A DNA stretch of 35,666 nt from a bacterium (GTDB lineage Bacteria > Bacillota > Limnochordia > DTU080 > RSA5), in NCBI GenBank assembly GCA_002919195.1, contig PKEU01000141.1:1-35666 (forward strand). The letters run 5' to 3'. The notes below the pieces were generated by a model, which made no database searches, was not told the origin of the DNA, and worked only from the letters and a program-made list of their open reading frames with translations. A program made the translations under genes and the position numbers. Below, in pieces: positions 22,631-31,917 of this stretch. Each line of letters begins with the position of its first letter. Within the stretch, counting starts at the first letter, position 1.

Positions 22631-24305
22631 GGGCCGTTCCCTCCTCTCTTGGGAAGGTCTTGTTCCCCTGTCTCAAAGGAAAATCACGACGGCGCCGGAC
22701 CCAGGCGGTCGTCACCTGGGGTCTTTTCCGCATGAGCCAACGAGGCAGCCGGATCACCGTGTCTTGCAGATCAGGCCACCGGAGGGGGCTGACAGGAGCC
22801 AGATAGGGCTGTCCAAAGGACCTCAGGGCGGCTAAGTGCAAGATCAGGAGCATGAGGCCGATGGAGATCCCCAAGAGGCCGAGGCTGCCGGCGAGGATCA
22901 GGATGAAAAACCGGGCGATGCGAAAGGCGACGCCGACGTTGAAATGGGGGACGACAAACGACGAAATGCCGGTGAAGGCTACGATAATCACGACGGGGGC
23001 GGAGACGATCTGAGCCGAGACCGCGGCCTCGCCGATGACGATAGCGCCGACGATGCCGATGGTCTGGCCGATGGGCCGCGGCAACCGGACCCCCGCCTCC
23101 CGCAGCGCTTCAAAGGTGATCTCCATGAGGAGGACTTCGGTAAAGGATGAAAAGGGAACGGCTTCCCTGGCCGCGGCGATGCTGATGAGCATGGGGGATG
23201 GGAGCATCTCCGGATGAAAGGTCGTAGCGGCGACGTAGACCGAGGGAAACAAGAGCATCAACGCGACCAGCGCATAGCGCAGTAACCGCACGAGCGTGGC
23301 GCCGTCCCACCGCTGGTAGTAGTCTTCTGCTGCGTTCATAAGCGCCCACAAGCTGGTGGGAACGATGAGAGCAAACGGGGAGCCTTCGGCCATAATGGCG
23401 ACGCGCCCCTCTAAGAGGTTGGCCACCACCACGTCGGGCCGTTCGGTGTTGAGGACCTGGGGGAAGACGGTGTAGGGTGTGTCTTCGATAAACTCTTCGA
23501 TATAGCTGGTATCGATGATGCCATCGATATCGATGGCGGTGATGCGCCGGCGCACTTCCTCAATCAGCTCGTCCGGCGCCAGGCCGCGGAGATAGGTGAT
23601 GACCACGGGCGTCTTGGTCCACCGCCCAAGGAGCAGGCGCTCAAAGCGCAAAAGAGGCGAACCAACCCGCCGCCGGATCAGTGACATGTTGGTTTGCAGG
23701 CTCTCGACAAATCCATCCCGCGGCCCCCGCACCACGGGCTCCCCGACGGGTTCCTGCACATTGCGGGTGTCGAGGCCCAGCAGTTCGACGATGATCGCCC
23801 GCGCAAGCCCTTGGACCAGCAGCGCCGTCTTGCCGTGACAGAGCTCCCGGACGACCTCGCGGAGATCTGTCTCCACCGTCACCCGGGCGCTGTTGATCAC
23901 CTGCTCTCGGATCCACGCCTCCAACCCGCCGGCACTCGATGGAACCCTAAGCCCCGCCTGTGCTGCATCGTGGGTCAGCGGTTTGATCACTTGATTCGCG
24001 ACCAGCTCCGCGCGGCCCAAGGTCTCAAAAAATACGACCGCGGCCTCGGGGCCGCCGGCGATGTGAAGATGGCGCACGACCAGGTCCGGAGCGTCGCCGG
24101 CGAGCCTCCGGAGCGTCGACAAGTTGGTCTTGAGATCTTTGCCGAGGCGCACGCCGGCCAGCCCTTCATCGACCAGCGACGCGGGCTTGCGAGCGAGTCG
24201 CTCTTGGATGGCGCGCTGCACCCAGCGATCATCAAGCGACGGATGCTGAGCCGGCGCACGGCCACGCCGCAACCAATCGAAAAACGCGCGAAACAGACTT
24301 GACAT
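22611..24305 (-). CDS. gerA: GerA-family spore germination protein (germinant receptor A subunit)
   Basis: 564 residues. A soluble N-terminal region of about 330 residues contains DLVVRHLHIAGGPEAAVVFF, then TNMSLIRRRVGSPLLRFERL and DIDGIIDTSYIEEFIEDTPY, and ends in RPDVVVANLLEGRVAIMAEG, all hallmarks of GerAA-type proteins. About five membrane helices follow (LLMEITFEALREAGVRLPRP, GQTIGIVGAIVIGEAAVSA). The C-terminus is basic and disordered. ATG 24305 is preceded by GGTGGAG 10 bases upstream, which lies within one arm of an inverted repeat (24310-24391). It leads the ger operon. Together with B and C it forms a germination ion channel and receptor in the spore inner membrane. Confidence 0.95.
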   Translation of the reverse strand: MSSLFRAFFDWLRRGRAPAQHPSLDDRWVQRAIQERLARKPASLVDEGLAGVRLGKDLKTNLSTLRRLAGDAPDLVVRHLHIAGGPEAAVVFFETLGRAELVANQVIKPLTHDAAQAGLRVPSSAGGLEAWIREQVINSARVTVETDLREVVRELCHGKTALLVQGLARAIIVELLGLDTRNVQEPVGEPVVRGPRDGFVESLQTNMSLIRRRVGSPLLRFERLLLGRWTKTPVVITYLRGLAPDELIEEVRRRITAIDIDGIIDTSYIEEFIEDTPYTVFPQVLNTERPDVVVANLLEGRVAIMAEGSPFALIVPTSLWALMNAAEDYYQRWDGATLVRLLRYALVALMLLFPSVYVAATTFHPEMLPSPMLISIAAAREAVPFSSFTEVLLMEITFEALREAGVRLPRPIGQTIGIVGAIVIGEAAVSAQIVSAPVVIIVAFTGISSFVVPHFNVGVAFRIARFFILILAGSLGLLGISIGLMLLILHLAALRSFGQPYLAPVSPLRWPDLQDTVIRLPRWLMRKRPQVTTAWVRRRRDFPLRQGNKTFPREEGTARAPGRD

Positions 24306-24309
24306 GAAT

Positions 24310-24391
24310 GTGGCGCTCCACCGGTGTGAATTGGTCCTGCCGCTGGTAGTCTGCGACCAAAAGCGGCATCATATACCAGGTGAAGCGCCAC
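24310..24391 (-). promoter_or_regulatory. Structured gerA leader that can bury the gerA ribosome site
   Basis: On the minus strand GTGGCGCTTCACC (24391-24379) can pair with GGTGGAGCGCCAC (24322-24310) over 13 bp with one G-U pair. The second arm contains the gerA ribosome site GGTGGAG. An inner stem (AGCGGCA 24362-24368 with TGCCGCT 24335-24341) nests in the loop. A TATGAT -10-like hexamer (24373-24368) lies between the arms, with no good -35. Confidence 0.5.
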
Positions 24392-24425
24392 GCTTACTTT
24401 TCCGCAGGTTAGTACCGCAAGTCCC

Positions 24426-25985
24426 TTATGCGTCCACTGAGGCGGTCCGTCGCGGCTCCTTGTCCAAGGCTGGAGACCGGGTATAACGAAACGTGTCCAC
24501 GTCGACAAAGCCCCCAGTCTCTCGTCCCGCGTAGCAAAAGATCCCGACGCGGTATCCCATAAAGTGATCGAGAGTGTAACGCATCGAAAGGTCGGCACCG
24601 ATCTTTCGCCATTCCCCGCCCGCGGTGGCGTAGTAAAACCGAGCGATGTCAACGCTCTCGCGAAAATCGAAGTCGATCCTCAAGCTCACTTTGTCCCCCG
24701 AGAGCGGCACCCGCTCGACCACCCTTTCACCGCCGCCCTCGCCCCGCAGGCACATCTCCAACACTTTCCCCTCATCCAGGCACCGCACCCCGACCGTGCC
24801 AAACTGGCTCTGTAGGGCGATGAGGCCCGCGTGATCGCCGGGTTTCATGTGGCTCACATCCATCTCGATTTCACCGCGGCACGTCGGGCCTTCCGTCCTT
24901 TGCGTCAAGGTATTGGGCGCTTGGAGCACCGACGGGACCACCCGGCTGGTGTAAAGCCGCAGGTGGCCAGGCCGCTCCAGAAGTGTCCAGAAACGGTGAT
25001 CCGGGTTGTGATTCCACTGCCAAGCCAAGGGCAGCCGGCCGTCGGGATGATCAAAGGTGTCGCTCGTCACCCAGTTGACAGGCAAGGGGCACTCCGGCAA
25101 GGCCACCACCACCTCTTCCGGTACCTTGCCGTCGACGCCCACCACCGGCCACCCGTCCTCCCAGGTGACGGGAAGGACATGGGGAATCCGGCCCACCGCG
25201 TCGTGGTCTTGAAACAGGATCGCGTACCAGTCGCCGTGCGGCGTGTCGACGATGGCCCCTTGCGCGACGCCGTGGTTGCGGTAACCCATGTCGTCGTCCA
25301 AGATGACCCGCCGCTCGTAAGGGCCCAAGAGGCGCCTAGAGCGGTAACACACCTGGCGCCTGCGGGCGTGGCCCGTCCGGGGCCACTCGATGAAGAGAAG
25401 GTAGTAGGTGTCACCGATGCGGTACGCGTGGCACCCCTCGCAGCGAAGCCCGATCCCGTCGGTGGGCGTCGAAAACAGCAGCTGGTTAAGGCCACCCTCT
25501 CGCACCCCGGTGAGATCGGGGGTCAGTTCCGTAATGTAAATATCGCCGTTCCCGTAAATGACAAACACCCGGCCTTCGTCAAACAGGAGGCTAGGGTCGT
25601 GAAAGAGCCTGGGAATAGTGGTCCTCCGCCACCCGCCGCGCTCGATGTCGTCGGTGCGGTAGAGGTAAAACTTTCCCGTGTCGTTGCACGAAAACGCGAC
25701 GTAAAACATCCCCTCGTGGTAGCGGAGGCTGGGGGCCCACGACCCTTGTCCGTACACCCCTTTGCCGTCGGCCAAGTTGTGCCCGTCGTTGTCCTCTAGC
25801 CTATCAAAGACGTAGCCGACCAGCTCCCAGTGCTTGAGATCCCGCGAGCGCATGATCGGGCAACCGGGCATCGTGTGCATGCTGGTGGTGACCATGTAAA
25901 ACCAGTCACCCACCCGGATGACATCCGGATCCGGGAAGTCGGCCCAGATGACAGGGTTTTTGATCCGCGTTGCAGACTGCGCCAT
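24426..25985 (-). CDS. GH43 family glycoside hydrolase (beta-xylosidase / arabinofuranosidase type), cytoplasmic
   Basis: 519 residues without a signal peptide, so intracellular. The five-bladed GH43 catalytic domain (about 1-300) has PVIWADFPDPDVIRVGDWFY with the catalytic base Asp in DPD, the pKa-tuning Asp in RLFHDPSLLFD and the acid Glu in RCEGCHAYRIGDTYYLLFIEW. A C-terminal beta-sandwich (about 320-505; SDTFDHPDGRLPLAWQWNHN, HAGLIALQSQFGTVGVRC) is the accessory domain that closes the active site in xylosidases. The ATG at 25985 overlaps the upstream enzyme's stop in TGATG, so both are translated from one mRNA. It likely removes terminal xylose or arabinose from oligosaccharides that have been imported. 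Exact specificity is not decidable here. Confidence 0.92.
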   Translation of the reverse strand: MAQSATRIKNPVIWADFPDPDVIRVGDWFYMVTTSMHTMPGCPIMRSRDLKHWELVGYVFDRLEDNDGHNLADGKGVYGQGSWAPSLRYHEGMFYVAFSCNDTGKFYLYRTDDIERGGWRRTTIPRLFHDPSLLFDEGRVFVIYGNGDIYITELTPDLTGVREGGLNQLLFSTPTDGIGLRCEGCHAYRIGDTYYLLFIEWPRTGHARRRQVCYRSRRLLGPYERRVILDDDMGYRNHGVAQGAIVDTPHGDWYAILFQDHDAVGRIPHVLPVTWEDGWPVVGVDGKVPEEVVVALPECPLPVNWVTSDTFDHPDGRLPLAWQWNHNPDHRFWTLLERPGHLRLYTSRVVPSVLQAPNTLTQRTEGPTCRGEIEMDVSHMKPGDHAGLIALQSQFGTVGVRCLDEGKVLEMCLRGEGGGERVVERVPLSGDKVSLRIDFDFRESVDIARFYYATAGGEWRKIGADLSMRYTLDHFMGYRVGIFCYAGRETGGFVDVDTFRYTRSPALDKEPRRTASVDA

Positions 25986-28900
25986 CACTGCTCAAACTCC
26001 CATGCGTCAAAGTAAAACCCGTCGCCTGCAAAGACAAAGAACAAGTCGTGGACGCCGGTCACTGGCTCGACCTCAACGGTCACCTCTTGAAAACGATCGA
26101 GGCCACCGGTCACAGGCACTTCGACAAAACTGATTACTTTCCCATCCGGGCGGTCCACGGCGATCTTGATCCAGTTCCCCGGCACGACGCTGGCCACTTT
26201 GGCCGTAAAGGCCCCTGGGCCACGGGATCCAAAATCGACGCCGGCGACGCCCAGCCAGCTGCCATCGGACATCCCCGCGACCACCATGTTGACGTCGCCA
26301 AAGACCGCGCTGGGCTCTTTCGTGGGCAGCGTCTCGATCGCGGCCGACCAGGCCATCGTCTCGGCTTCGGTACGTTGATATGGGTCCAGCGGCCGCAGCT
26401 GGGCCACGCCCTGGCGCGTCGCCCGGACCGGCAACAAGCGCCCGTCCTCCGTCAGGGTGATCCGGTCGACGTGGGTGCTGCGGTAACCGCCCTTTACGCC
26501 CATCGCGTCTTGCAGGGTTTGGGTATGGTAAAAGATGTACCAGCCGCCTTGAAACTCAACGATGCTGTGGTGGTTGTTTCCCCAGCTACCGAAAAAGCGT
26601 CCGGGATTGTCCAGGATCATCCCCTGGTACTCCCAGGGACCCAAGGGGCTGTCACTCGTCATGTAGACGATCTGCCCGGCGCCGGGCCGGTGCGGGCCGG
26701 AAGCCCCCTCGCGGCTCTCCCAGTTGGTCATGTAGGAGTAGTAATACCGCCCTGCAATCTTGTTGACAAAGGCCGCCTCGAAAAACCAGGGCGCTTCGAC
26801 GACCCGCGGGATCCCCGCCAGGCTGATCATATCCGGTCCCAGCTCGACCACGCGCGCCGTGCCGGGGTTTTCACCCCTGCCCTCAGGAACCCCGCCGCCA
26901 AAATAGAGGTAGCTTACACCCTCGTCATCGGTCACCACAGCCGGGTCAAAAAGCCACACGACGTTGGCGTTGGGCACGCTCCGGGAGACCAGCGGCCGGC
27001 CGATCGGATCCACCCATGGGCCTACCGGATTGTCGCTGGTGAGCACGCCGATGCCGTTCCCCGAGTTGGCAAAGTAAAGAAAGAAGCGATCCTCGCCGTC
27101 GATCGTCTTGTAGGTGGCCGCCGGCGCCCAGGAGTTGCCAGCCCACCGGGCTTTGCCGCTGCCTACGGGGCCGATGTCAATCCACCCATGATCCGTCCAG
27201 TTGACAAGATCCGCCGAGGAAACTCGGTTGATCGACCGGATGTGACCATAGTGGTTGTCGACGATGTTGCCGGCCGCATCCCGGGCAAAGGTGTCGTTGG
27301 TGGAGTAGACGTACACGCGGTCGCCGTAGACCATCGCGTACGGATCGGCGCCGAAACGGTGGGCCATGATGGGATTGTGGTAGCCTAGTGGTTTGTACGG
27401 CCGGGCCAGACGGACGCTGCGAAATCGCTCCACTGGATCCACCGGCGCCACTGCCTCCGGACTGCTCGCCTCGCCCTCCAAACCAGCGCCCGTCAGCGGC
27501 GTCCCGTACACCTCCAATTCGTACACCACCAGGTTTTGGTTAAACTCCAGCGACGTGGGTTTCGTCACGTAAAGGCGCACGTAGCGGGCCACGACCGGTT
27601 GGATGGTCCTATCGGTGATGCTCTGCGTGTTTCCCACCACCTGGTCGATCGTGGTCCACTCCGCGCCGTCACGGCTCACCTGCAGCTCAAAGTCGGAGGC
27701 GTTAAGCGGTCCATCCGTGGGACCGCCGCGAATCGTGCTGCTCCCTTCGAGCTTCGCCACCCAGCGGTAGAGCGTGTGCTCTTCGCCCAGGTCGACCTGG
27801 AGCCAGTAGGGCGCCCCGCTGGACGGGGACCAGCTGGTGTCGCGATCGCCGTCGACCGCCCGTGGGGCTCGTGCTTCTTGGGCGTTGGCGGTCACCTCTT
27901 TGCCCGCGGCGACGTTGGAAACCTCGACGTACTCGACGACCATCGACTTTGCCCGGTCCAAGAGACTCCGGCCGTCGACCGGGGCCGTTCCCGAGTACGC
28001 CCACGAGCGCCCCTGAAAGTCGGCGGTCTCGTAAAAGGTGACGACGTGGCCCCTTTCAATCGAGAGGCGCTGCACCTTCTCAAAGGCGAGACCCTGAGCC
28101 TTCAGGTCTTCCAGGGAGTAGCGGCCGGGGACCAGGGTCGCGACCTCCTCCCCCTCGGCCGTTTCCATCACCACGGCGCCCATGTACTCCGCCCTGGTCA
28201 CATACCAAGGCCGGTACGGGTCCACCACGGCCCAAAAGGCCGGCTTGGGCTCGCCCACCCGGTCAAACAGCAGGGGATGATCGGGCCGGTTGGGCTCTGG
28301 ATGATGGTTGAGCCAGCTGTAAAGGTCGGTCGTTCCCCAAAACGTCACCCGGTCAATGACGTGATGATACTCGTCAAAGATGCGAAAGAGCTCGGCGTAC
28401 CGCTCGGCTTGCTGGTGGAGGAGCGTCTCCGGCAATCCTGTCGGGTAGCGGTTGCTCCGATCCGAATACTCGTAAACGCTCACGTCGAGCTCCGTAATGC
28501 TCACCTTGAGCCCCAACGACGCAAACTTCTCAATAGCTGCCCGGATCCGCTCGGGCGAAGGGCCATACAGGCTCCAATGCCCCTGCATGCCGATCCCGTG
28601 AATCGGCACTCCTTTATCCAGCAGATCCTTGGCCAGCTGGTAGATCCGGTCCCGCTTTCCAGGATCCGTGGTGCTGTAATCATTGTAAAAAAGCAAAGCG
28701 TTGGGATCCGCCTCATGGGCGATGCGGAAGGCATGCTCGATGTAGTCCTCACCGATCACTCGCAGCCATGGCGAGTCCCTCAGCTGCCAGACGCCTCCAT
28801 GCTGCTCGACCGCCTCGTTTACCACGTCCCATTGGTAAATTCGACCGGCGTAGCGACCCGCGACGGCGCGGATGTGCTCCTCCAGGAGCTCAAGCCCCTC

Positions 28901-29791
28901 CTCCCGGGTGCGGGGCCGCCCGTCGGGATGCTCCCACACCCAGCCCGGCGTCTGCGCATGCCACACCAAAGTGTGGCCGATGAGCTTCATGCCGTGCTCC
29001 TCGGCAAATCTCGCTTGGAGGTCCGCGGCGGTGAAGTTAAACCGGCCCGGAGCAGGCTGCACCGAGGCCCATTTCATCTCGTTTCCGGGCGTCAAGGCGT
29101 TGTAGTGGTGGGCCAGCATCTCCTCCATCTGGAAAAACTCCAGGCCGGTGGCAAAGCCTACGAGAAACCGGTCAGCGTAGATCTCTTTCAACGAGGGAAG
29201 CTCCCGGGTGTTGCGGAAAGGCCGCGGGCTTTCCGCCCCGTCTTGGGCGGCGAAGGGCACGTCCATCGGCTGGTCACCGGTGATCTCAAAGTGATCGACG
29301 AGAAACGACGCCGTGGGATGATCCAATTCGATGTAAATCGCCGTGGACACGGCTTTATCGGCGTCGTAAGTAAAAGGCTCTGTGACCAGTTCCGTCCATT
29401 CGTCGCTGGATAGTGGCACCGATTCCGTCAGCCATCTGAAGCTGGCCTGGCCGTTGGCGTTGACTTCGCGCAAAGTGACGTTGGCCGCAGCTTCCGGTTC
29501 GCCGGGCAGCAGCTTCACCTGGACACGAAACTGGTAGGTGCCTCCCGGGGTGAGTTTGCCGTCGAGCTCGTACAGGGCGCCGTTCCAGCTGGCCGTCCGG
29601 TTGATCACTTCGAGGCTCTTAGCATCGTCGTACCCGTCCTCATTATGGGGAATCACGATCGCGCCGAAGGAAGTCCACCCGCTTAGCCCCTGGCGAAAGT
29701 CAATGAGCGCGTGATACTCCCCTGCAGCGGCCACTCCCGGAACGGCCCCAATGACCAAGGCCACCAAGAGCAGCGCCAATCGCACCACCAT
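25985..29791 (-). CDS. Secreted multimodular xylanase: CBM22-GH10-crystallin-like-CBM32-GH43-CBM6
   Basis: About 1,268 residues. Signal peptide 1-23 (VRLALLLVALVIGAVPGVAA). CBM22-like module about 30-170. GH10 xylanase about 195-525, with acid/base Glu326 in WDVVNEA and nucleophile Glu434 in ITELDV. A beta/gamma-crystallin-like module follows at about 550-620 (YSLEDLKAQGLAFEKVQRLS, VTFYETADFQGRSW). Then a discoidin/F5-8C (CBM32-like) domain, about 625-765 (RAVDGDRDTSWSP, YWLQVDLGEEHTLYRWV), a GH43 domain about 800-1130 (GADPYAMVYGDRVYVYST, WLFDPAVVTDDEGVSYLYFG) and a CBM6-like end (TEAETMAWS to YFDAWEFEQ). It should cut the xylan backbone and remove side chains. Start: GGGAGG lies 9 bases before ATG 29791; the ATG at 29800 abuts it and GTG 29794 is also possible. 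It leads the operon with the cytoplasmic GH43 enzyme. Confidence 0.93.
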   Translation of the reverse strand: MVVRLALLLVALVIGAVPGVAAAGEYHALIDFRQGLSGWTSFGAIVIPHNEDGYDDAKSLEVINRTASWNGALYELDGKLTPGGTYQFRVQVKLLPGEPEAAANVTLREVNANGQASFRWLTESVPLSSDEWTELVTEPFTYDADKAVSTAIYIELDHPTASFLVDHFEITGDQPMDVPFAAQDGAESPRPFRNTRELPSLKEIYADRFLVGFATGLEFFQMEEMLAHHYNALTPGNEMKWASVQPAPGRFNFTAADLQARFAEEHGMKLIGHTLVWHAQTPGWVWEHPDGRPRTREEGLELLEEHIRAVAGRYAGRIYQWDVVNEAVEQHGGVWQLRDSPWLRVIGEDYIEHAFRIAHEADPNALLFYNDYSTTDPGKRDRIYQLAKDLLDKGVPIHGIGMQGHWSLYGPSPERIRAAIEKFASLGLKVSITELDVSVYEYSDRSNRYPTGLPETLLHQQAERYAELFRIFDEYHHVIDRVTFWGTTDLYSWLNHHPEPNRPDHPLLFDRVGEPKPAFWAVVDPYRPWYVTRAEYMGAVVMETAEGEEVATLVPGRYSLEDLKAQGLAFEKVQRLSIERGHVVTFYETADFQGRSWAYSGTAPVDGRSLLDRAKSMVVEYVEVSNVAAGKEVTANAQEARAPRAVDGDRDTSWSPSSGAPYWLQVDLGEEHTLYRWVAKLEGSSTIRGGPTDGPLNASDFELQVSRDGAEWTTIDQVVGNTQSITDRTIQPVVARYVRLYVTKPTSLEFNQNLVVYELEVYGTPLTGAGLEGEASSPEAVAPVDPVERFRSVRLARPYKPLGYHNPIMAHRFGADPYAMVYGDRVYVYSTNDTFARDAAGNIVDNHYGHIRSINRVSSADLVNWTDHGWIDIGPVGSGKARWAGNSWAPAATYKTIDGEDRFFLYFANSGNGIGVLTSDNPVGPWVDPIGRPLVSRSVPNANVVWLFDPAVVTDDEGVSYLYFGGGVPEGRGENPGTARVVELGPDMISLAGIPRVVEAPWFFEAAFVNKIAGRYYYSYMTNWESREGASGPHRPGAGQIVYMTSDSPLGPWEYQGMILDNPGRFFGSWGNNHHSIVEFQGGWYIFYHTQTLQDAMGVKGGYRSTHVDRITLTEDGRLLPVRATRQGVAQLRPLDPYQRTEAETMAWSAAIETLPTKEPSAVFGDVNMVVAGMSDGSWLGVAGVDFGSRGPGAFTAKVASVVPGNWIKIAVDRPDGKVISFVEVPVTGGLDRFQEVTVEVEPVTGVHDLFFVFAGDGFYFDAWEFEQ

Positions 29792-30076
29792 CACGGCCAT
29801 CCTCCCTTGCTTGCACCGTGCGGGGACGGCGCTCTTGTCGCGTGAGGCTTAAACAATCACTACGCTACACGCCGCAACTTCCTTTCTCTTCCAAACGAGA
29901 ATCGAAATTTCGGCCGCAGCGCTGGGCGATCGCCTCAACGCGCAACTTGTCCTTCTCGTCATAACGGCGGATCAACACGGGTTGAAACTTCCTTATATCG
30001 TTTTGTGCATCCCGTTCGGCCAAATCGCGTGACAACAGCGCGCGGGGCGACTTGTCCGGTGCCGTCAATCCCCCCC

Positions 30077-30105
30077 TTGTCACGGGACCAACCATGTGGT
30101 ATGGT
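30077..30105 (+). promoter_or_regulatory. Sigma-A-type promoter of the heterodimeric ABC exporter
   Basis: TTGTCA (30077-30082), 17-base spacer, TATGGT (30100-30105). Start expected near 30112, about 54 bases before the first ABC gene. Good spacing and five of six matches at -35. Confidence 0.72.
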
Positions 30106-30113
30106 GATGCATT

Positions 30114-30128
30114 GCGCCGTCACGGCGC
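30114..30128. promoter_or_regulatory. Palindrome overlapping the exporter's transcription start
   Basis: GCGCCGT-C-ACGGCGC is a perfect 15-base palindrome with 7-bp arms, covering about +2 to +17 of the transcript from the promoter at 30077-30105. The location suits a repressor operator, or a hairpin at the mRNA 5' end. No regulator gene lies adjacent, so the binder is unknown. Confidence 0.5.
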
Positions 30129-30165
30129 CTAGTTCTTTCCTGTTGGATCAGGGGAGCGAGATCCC

Positions 30166-31917
30166 GTGTCTTATCGAGAGCTTTTGCAAACCTATCTCAA
30201 AGGGCACTGGGGTAAGGTAGCCCTCTTCACCATCGCGCTTTTCGGCGGGATTGCAGTCCAGCTCCTCGCTCCCCAGGTGATCCGCGCCTTTATCGACGCC
30301 GCCGCCGAGGGAGCTGAGCTAGGGCTCTTGGTGCGGCTCGCGGTCTGGTTTCTCGTGTTAGGCCTCGCCAACCAGATCTTGGGCATCCTCGCTGCCTACT
30401 CCAGCGCGGATGTGGGCTGGAGAGCCACCAACGCCCTCCGCCTCGACCTTTTCCGGCATGTGCTCGACCTTGACATGAGCTTTCACAAGGAGCGGACACC
30501 GGGAGAGCTCATCGAGCGCATCGACGGCGATGTCACACACCTTTCCAACTTCTTTTCACAGTTCGTCGTCCAGCTGATGGCCGGGCTCCTCCTCATCCTC
30601 GGGATCTTGGTCCTCTTTTGGCTCGAAGATTGGCGGGTCGCGCTGTCCCTCACGATCTACGTGGTGGTCGTGAGCTGGGCGATGCACCGGCGTCGCGAAG
30701 TGGCTGTCCCTGCCAGCGAAATGGAGCGAGAGACCAACGCGCGGCTTTTCGGCGCCATCGAGGAGCGCCTGTCGGGTCTCGACGAGATCCGGGCCAACGG
30801 GGCGAGCCGCCACGTCCTTTACCGCTATCTGCTGATGCAGCGAGAGTGGTATCGTAAAAGCTTCAGAGCCTGGCAGCTGCGCAGGACCATCTGGTCGATG
30901 ATGATGTTTTGGAGTGTCGTCGGCAACGCCTTAGTGATCGGGTTGGGCATCTACTTATACCGGCAGGGCGCCGCCACGCTCGGCTCTGTCTACCTCTTTT
31001 ACCATTACATGACCCTCCTCGAAGGCCCTCTCGAACGGATCTCCAACCAGTTCCAGGAGTTTCAAAAGGCGGGCGCGGGTTTTCGCAGGGTCCAAGACCT
31101 CCTCAAAGTGCGGCCGCAAATCACCGACGGTGAAGGGGTGGAGCTTCCGCGAAAGGCGCATTCCGTTGCCTTTGTCGACGTGTCTTTCTCTTATAGCGAC
31201 CAGGAGCTCTTGCAGGGGATCAACTTCCGCTTGGAGCCGGGCGAAAGCCTTGGCCTCCTTGGGCGCACCGGCAGCGGCAAGACGACCTTAACGCGCCTTC
31301 TTTTTCGCCTTTACGACCCGCAAAAGGGCAAAATCGAGCTGGACGGCGTCGACGTGCGCCAGCTGACGCTCAAAACGTTGCGAAAGCGAGTTGGGCTAGT
31401 CACCCAGGACGTGCAGCTCTTTAGGGGCACCGTCCGGGAAAACCTCACGTTCTTTGATCCAAGTATCACCGACGAAAAGATCTATGAAGCTTTGGAGCTC
31501 CTGGGACTTCGCCGTTGGGTCGAGAAGCTCCCCCAGGGCCTCGACACACCCCTCCACGGCGAAGGGGGCGGCCTCTCCGCCGGCGAGGCTCAGTTGCTCA
31601 CCTTCGCCCGTATCTTCCTGCAGGATCCGGGTGTGGTCGTCCTTGACGAGCCGTCCTCGCGGCTTGACCCGGCGACGGAAAAGCTCCTTACCCACGCCAT
31701 GGACCGCCTCTTTCAAGGGCGTACGGCGATCGTCATCGCCCACCGCCTCGAGACCATCGAACGGGTCGACAAGGTGATGGTCTTGGCCGGCGGCAAAATC
31801 GCCGAGTTTGGCAAACGGGAAGAGCTGGCGAGGGACCCCCGCTCGATTTATCGCTCGATGCTCGAGGCAAGCCGCCAAAGAGAGCTGGAAAGACGGCTTG
31901 AGGAGGTGATCCCATGA
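30166..31917 (+). CDS. ABC exporter subunit 1 (permease-ATPase fusion, catalytic ATP site Walker B)
   Basis: 583 residues: six membrane helices (about 1-310), then an ATPase domain. Walker [10 protein letters not shown] is at about 365-373, the ABC signature is the unusual LSAGE (about 469-473) instead of LSGGQ, Walker B is [12 protein letters not shown] with catalytic Glu (about 494), and the switch His is in VIAHRLET. The start is GTG 30166, with GGGGAG 9 bases upstream. Its stop overlaps the next gene's ATG (ATGA), so the two are made together. This is a type IV (BmrCD, TM287/288-like) heterodimeric exporter half, moving drugs, lipids or peptides outwards. The canonical ATP site forms from this Walker B and the partner's LSGGQ. 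Confidence 0.94.
   Translation: MSYRELLQTYLKGHWGKVALFTIALFGGIAVQLLAPQVIRAFIDAAAEGAELGLLVRLAVWFLVLGLANQILGILAAYSSADVGWRATNALRLDLFRHVLDLDMSFHKERTPGELIERIDGDVTHLSNFFSQFVVQLMAGLLLILGILVLFWLEDWRVALSLTIYVVVVSWAMHRRREVAVPASEMERETNARLFGAIEERLSGLDEIRANGASRHVLYRYLLMQREWYRKSFRAWQLRRTIWSMMMFWSVVGNALVIGLGIYLYRQGAATLGSVYLFYHYMTLLEGPLERISNQFQEFQKAGAGFRRVQDLLKVRPQITDGEGVELPRKAHSVAFVDVSFSYSDQELLQGINFRLEPGESLGLLGRTGSGKTTLTRLLFRLYDPQKGKIELDGVDVRQLTLKTLRKRVGLVTQDVQLFRGTVRENLTFFDPSITDEKIYEALELLGLRRWVEKLPQGLDTPLHGEGGGLSAGEAQLLTFARIFLQDPGVVVLDEPSSRLDPATEKLLTHAMDRLFQGRTAIVIAHRLETIERVDKVMVLAGGKIAEFGKREELARDPRSIYRSMLEASRQRELERRLEEVIP

Larger units (their letters stand above)
29792..30165. other. Divergent intergenic region between xylanase and ABC-exporter operons
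   Basis: 374 bases with no gene I can support. The right part has the rightward promoter (30077-30105) and a palindrome (30114-30128). Toward the xylanase there are two 10-bp palindromes, CGAAATTTCG (29903-29912) and GGCGATCGCC (29925-29934), which could be operators. A leftward promoter is unclear: TTGGCC with an 18-base spacer to GATATA on the minus strand, around 29995-30030, is the best I see and is weak. A 76-codon open frame on the minus strand (29865-30095) has no recognisable product. Confidence 0.6.

Noticed and set aside
27536-29413. 625-codon plus-strand frame opposite the multimodular xylanase
   Set aside because: Long antisense frame typical of GC-rich DNA; the opposite strand has catalytic motifs of GH10 and CBM domains.
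29865-30095. 76-codon minus-strand frame upstream of the xylanase, with a stretch resembling the start of some acetyltransferases (IRRYDEKDKLRVEAI)
   Set aside because: No ribosome site, no recognisable full domain, and it runs across the promoter of the ABC exporter. Most likely chance.
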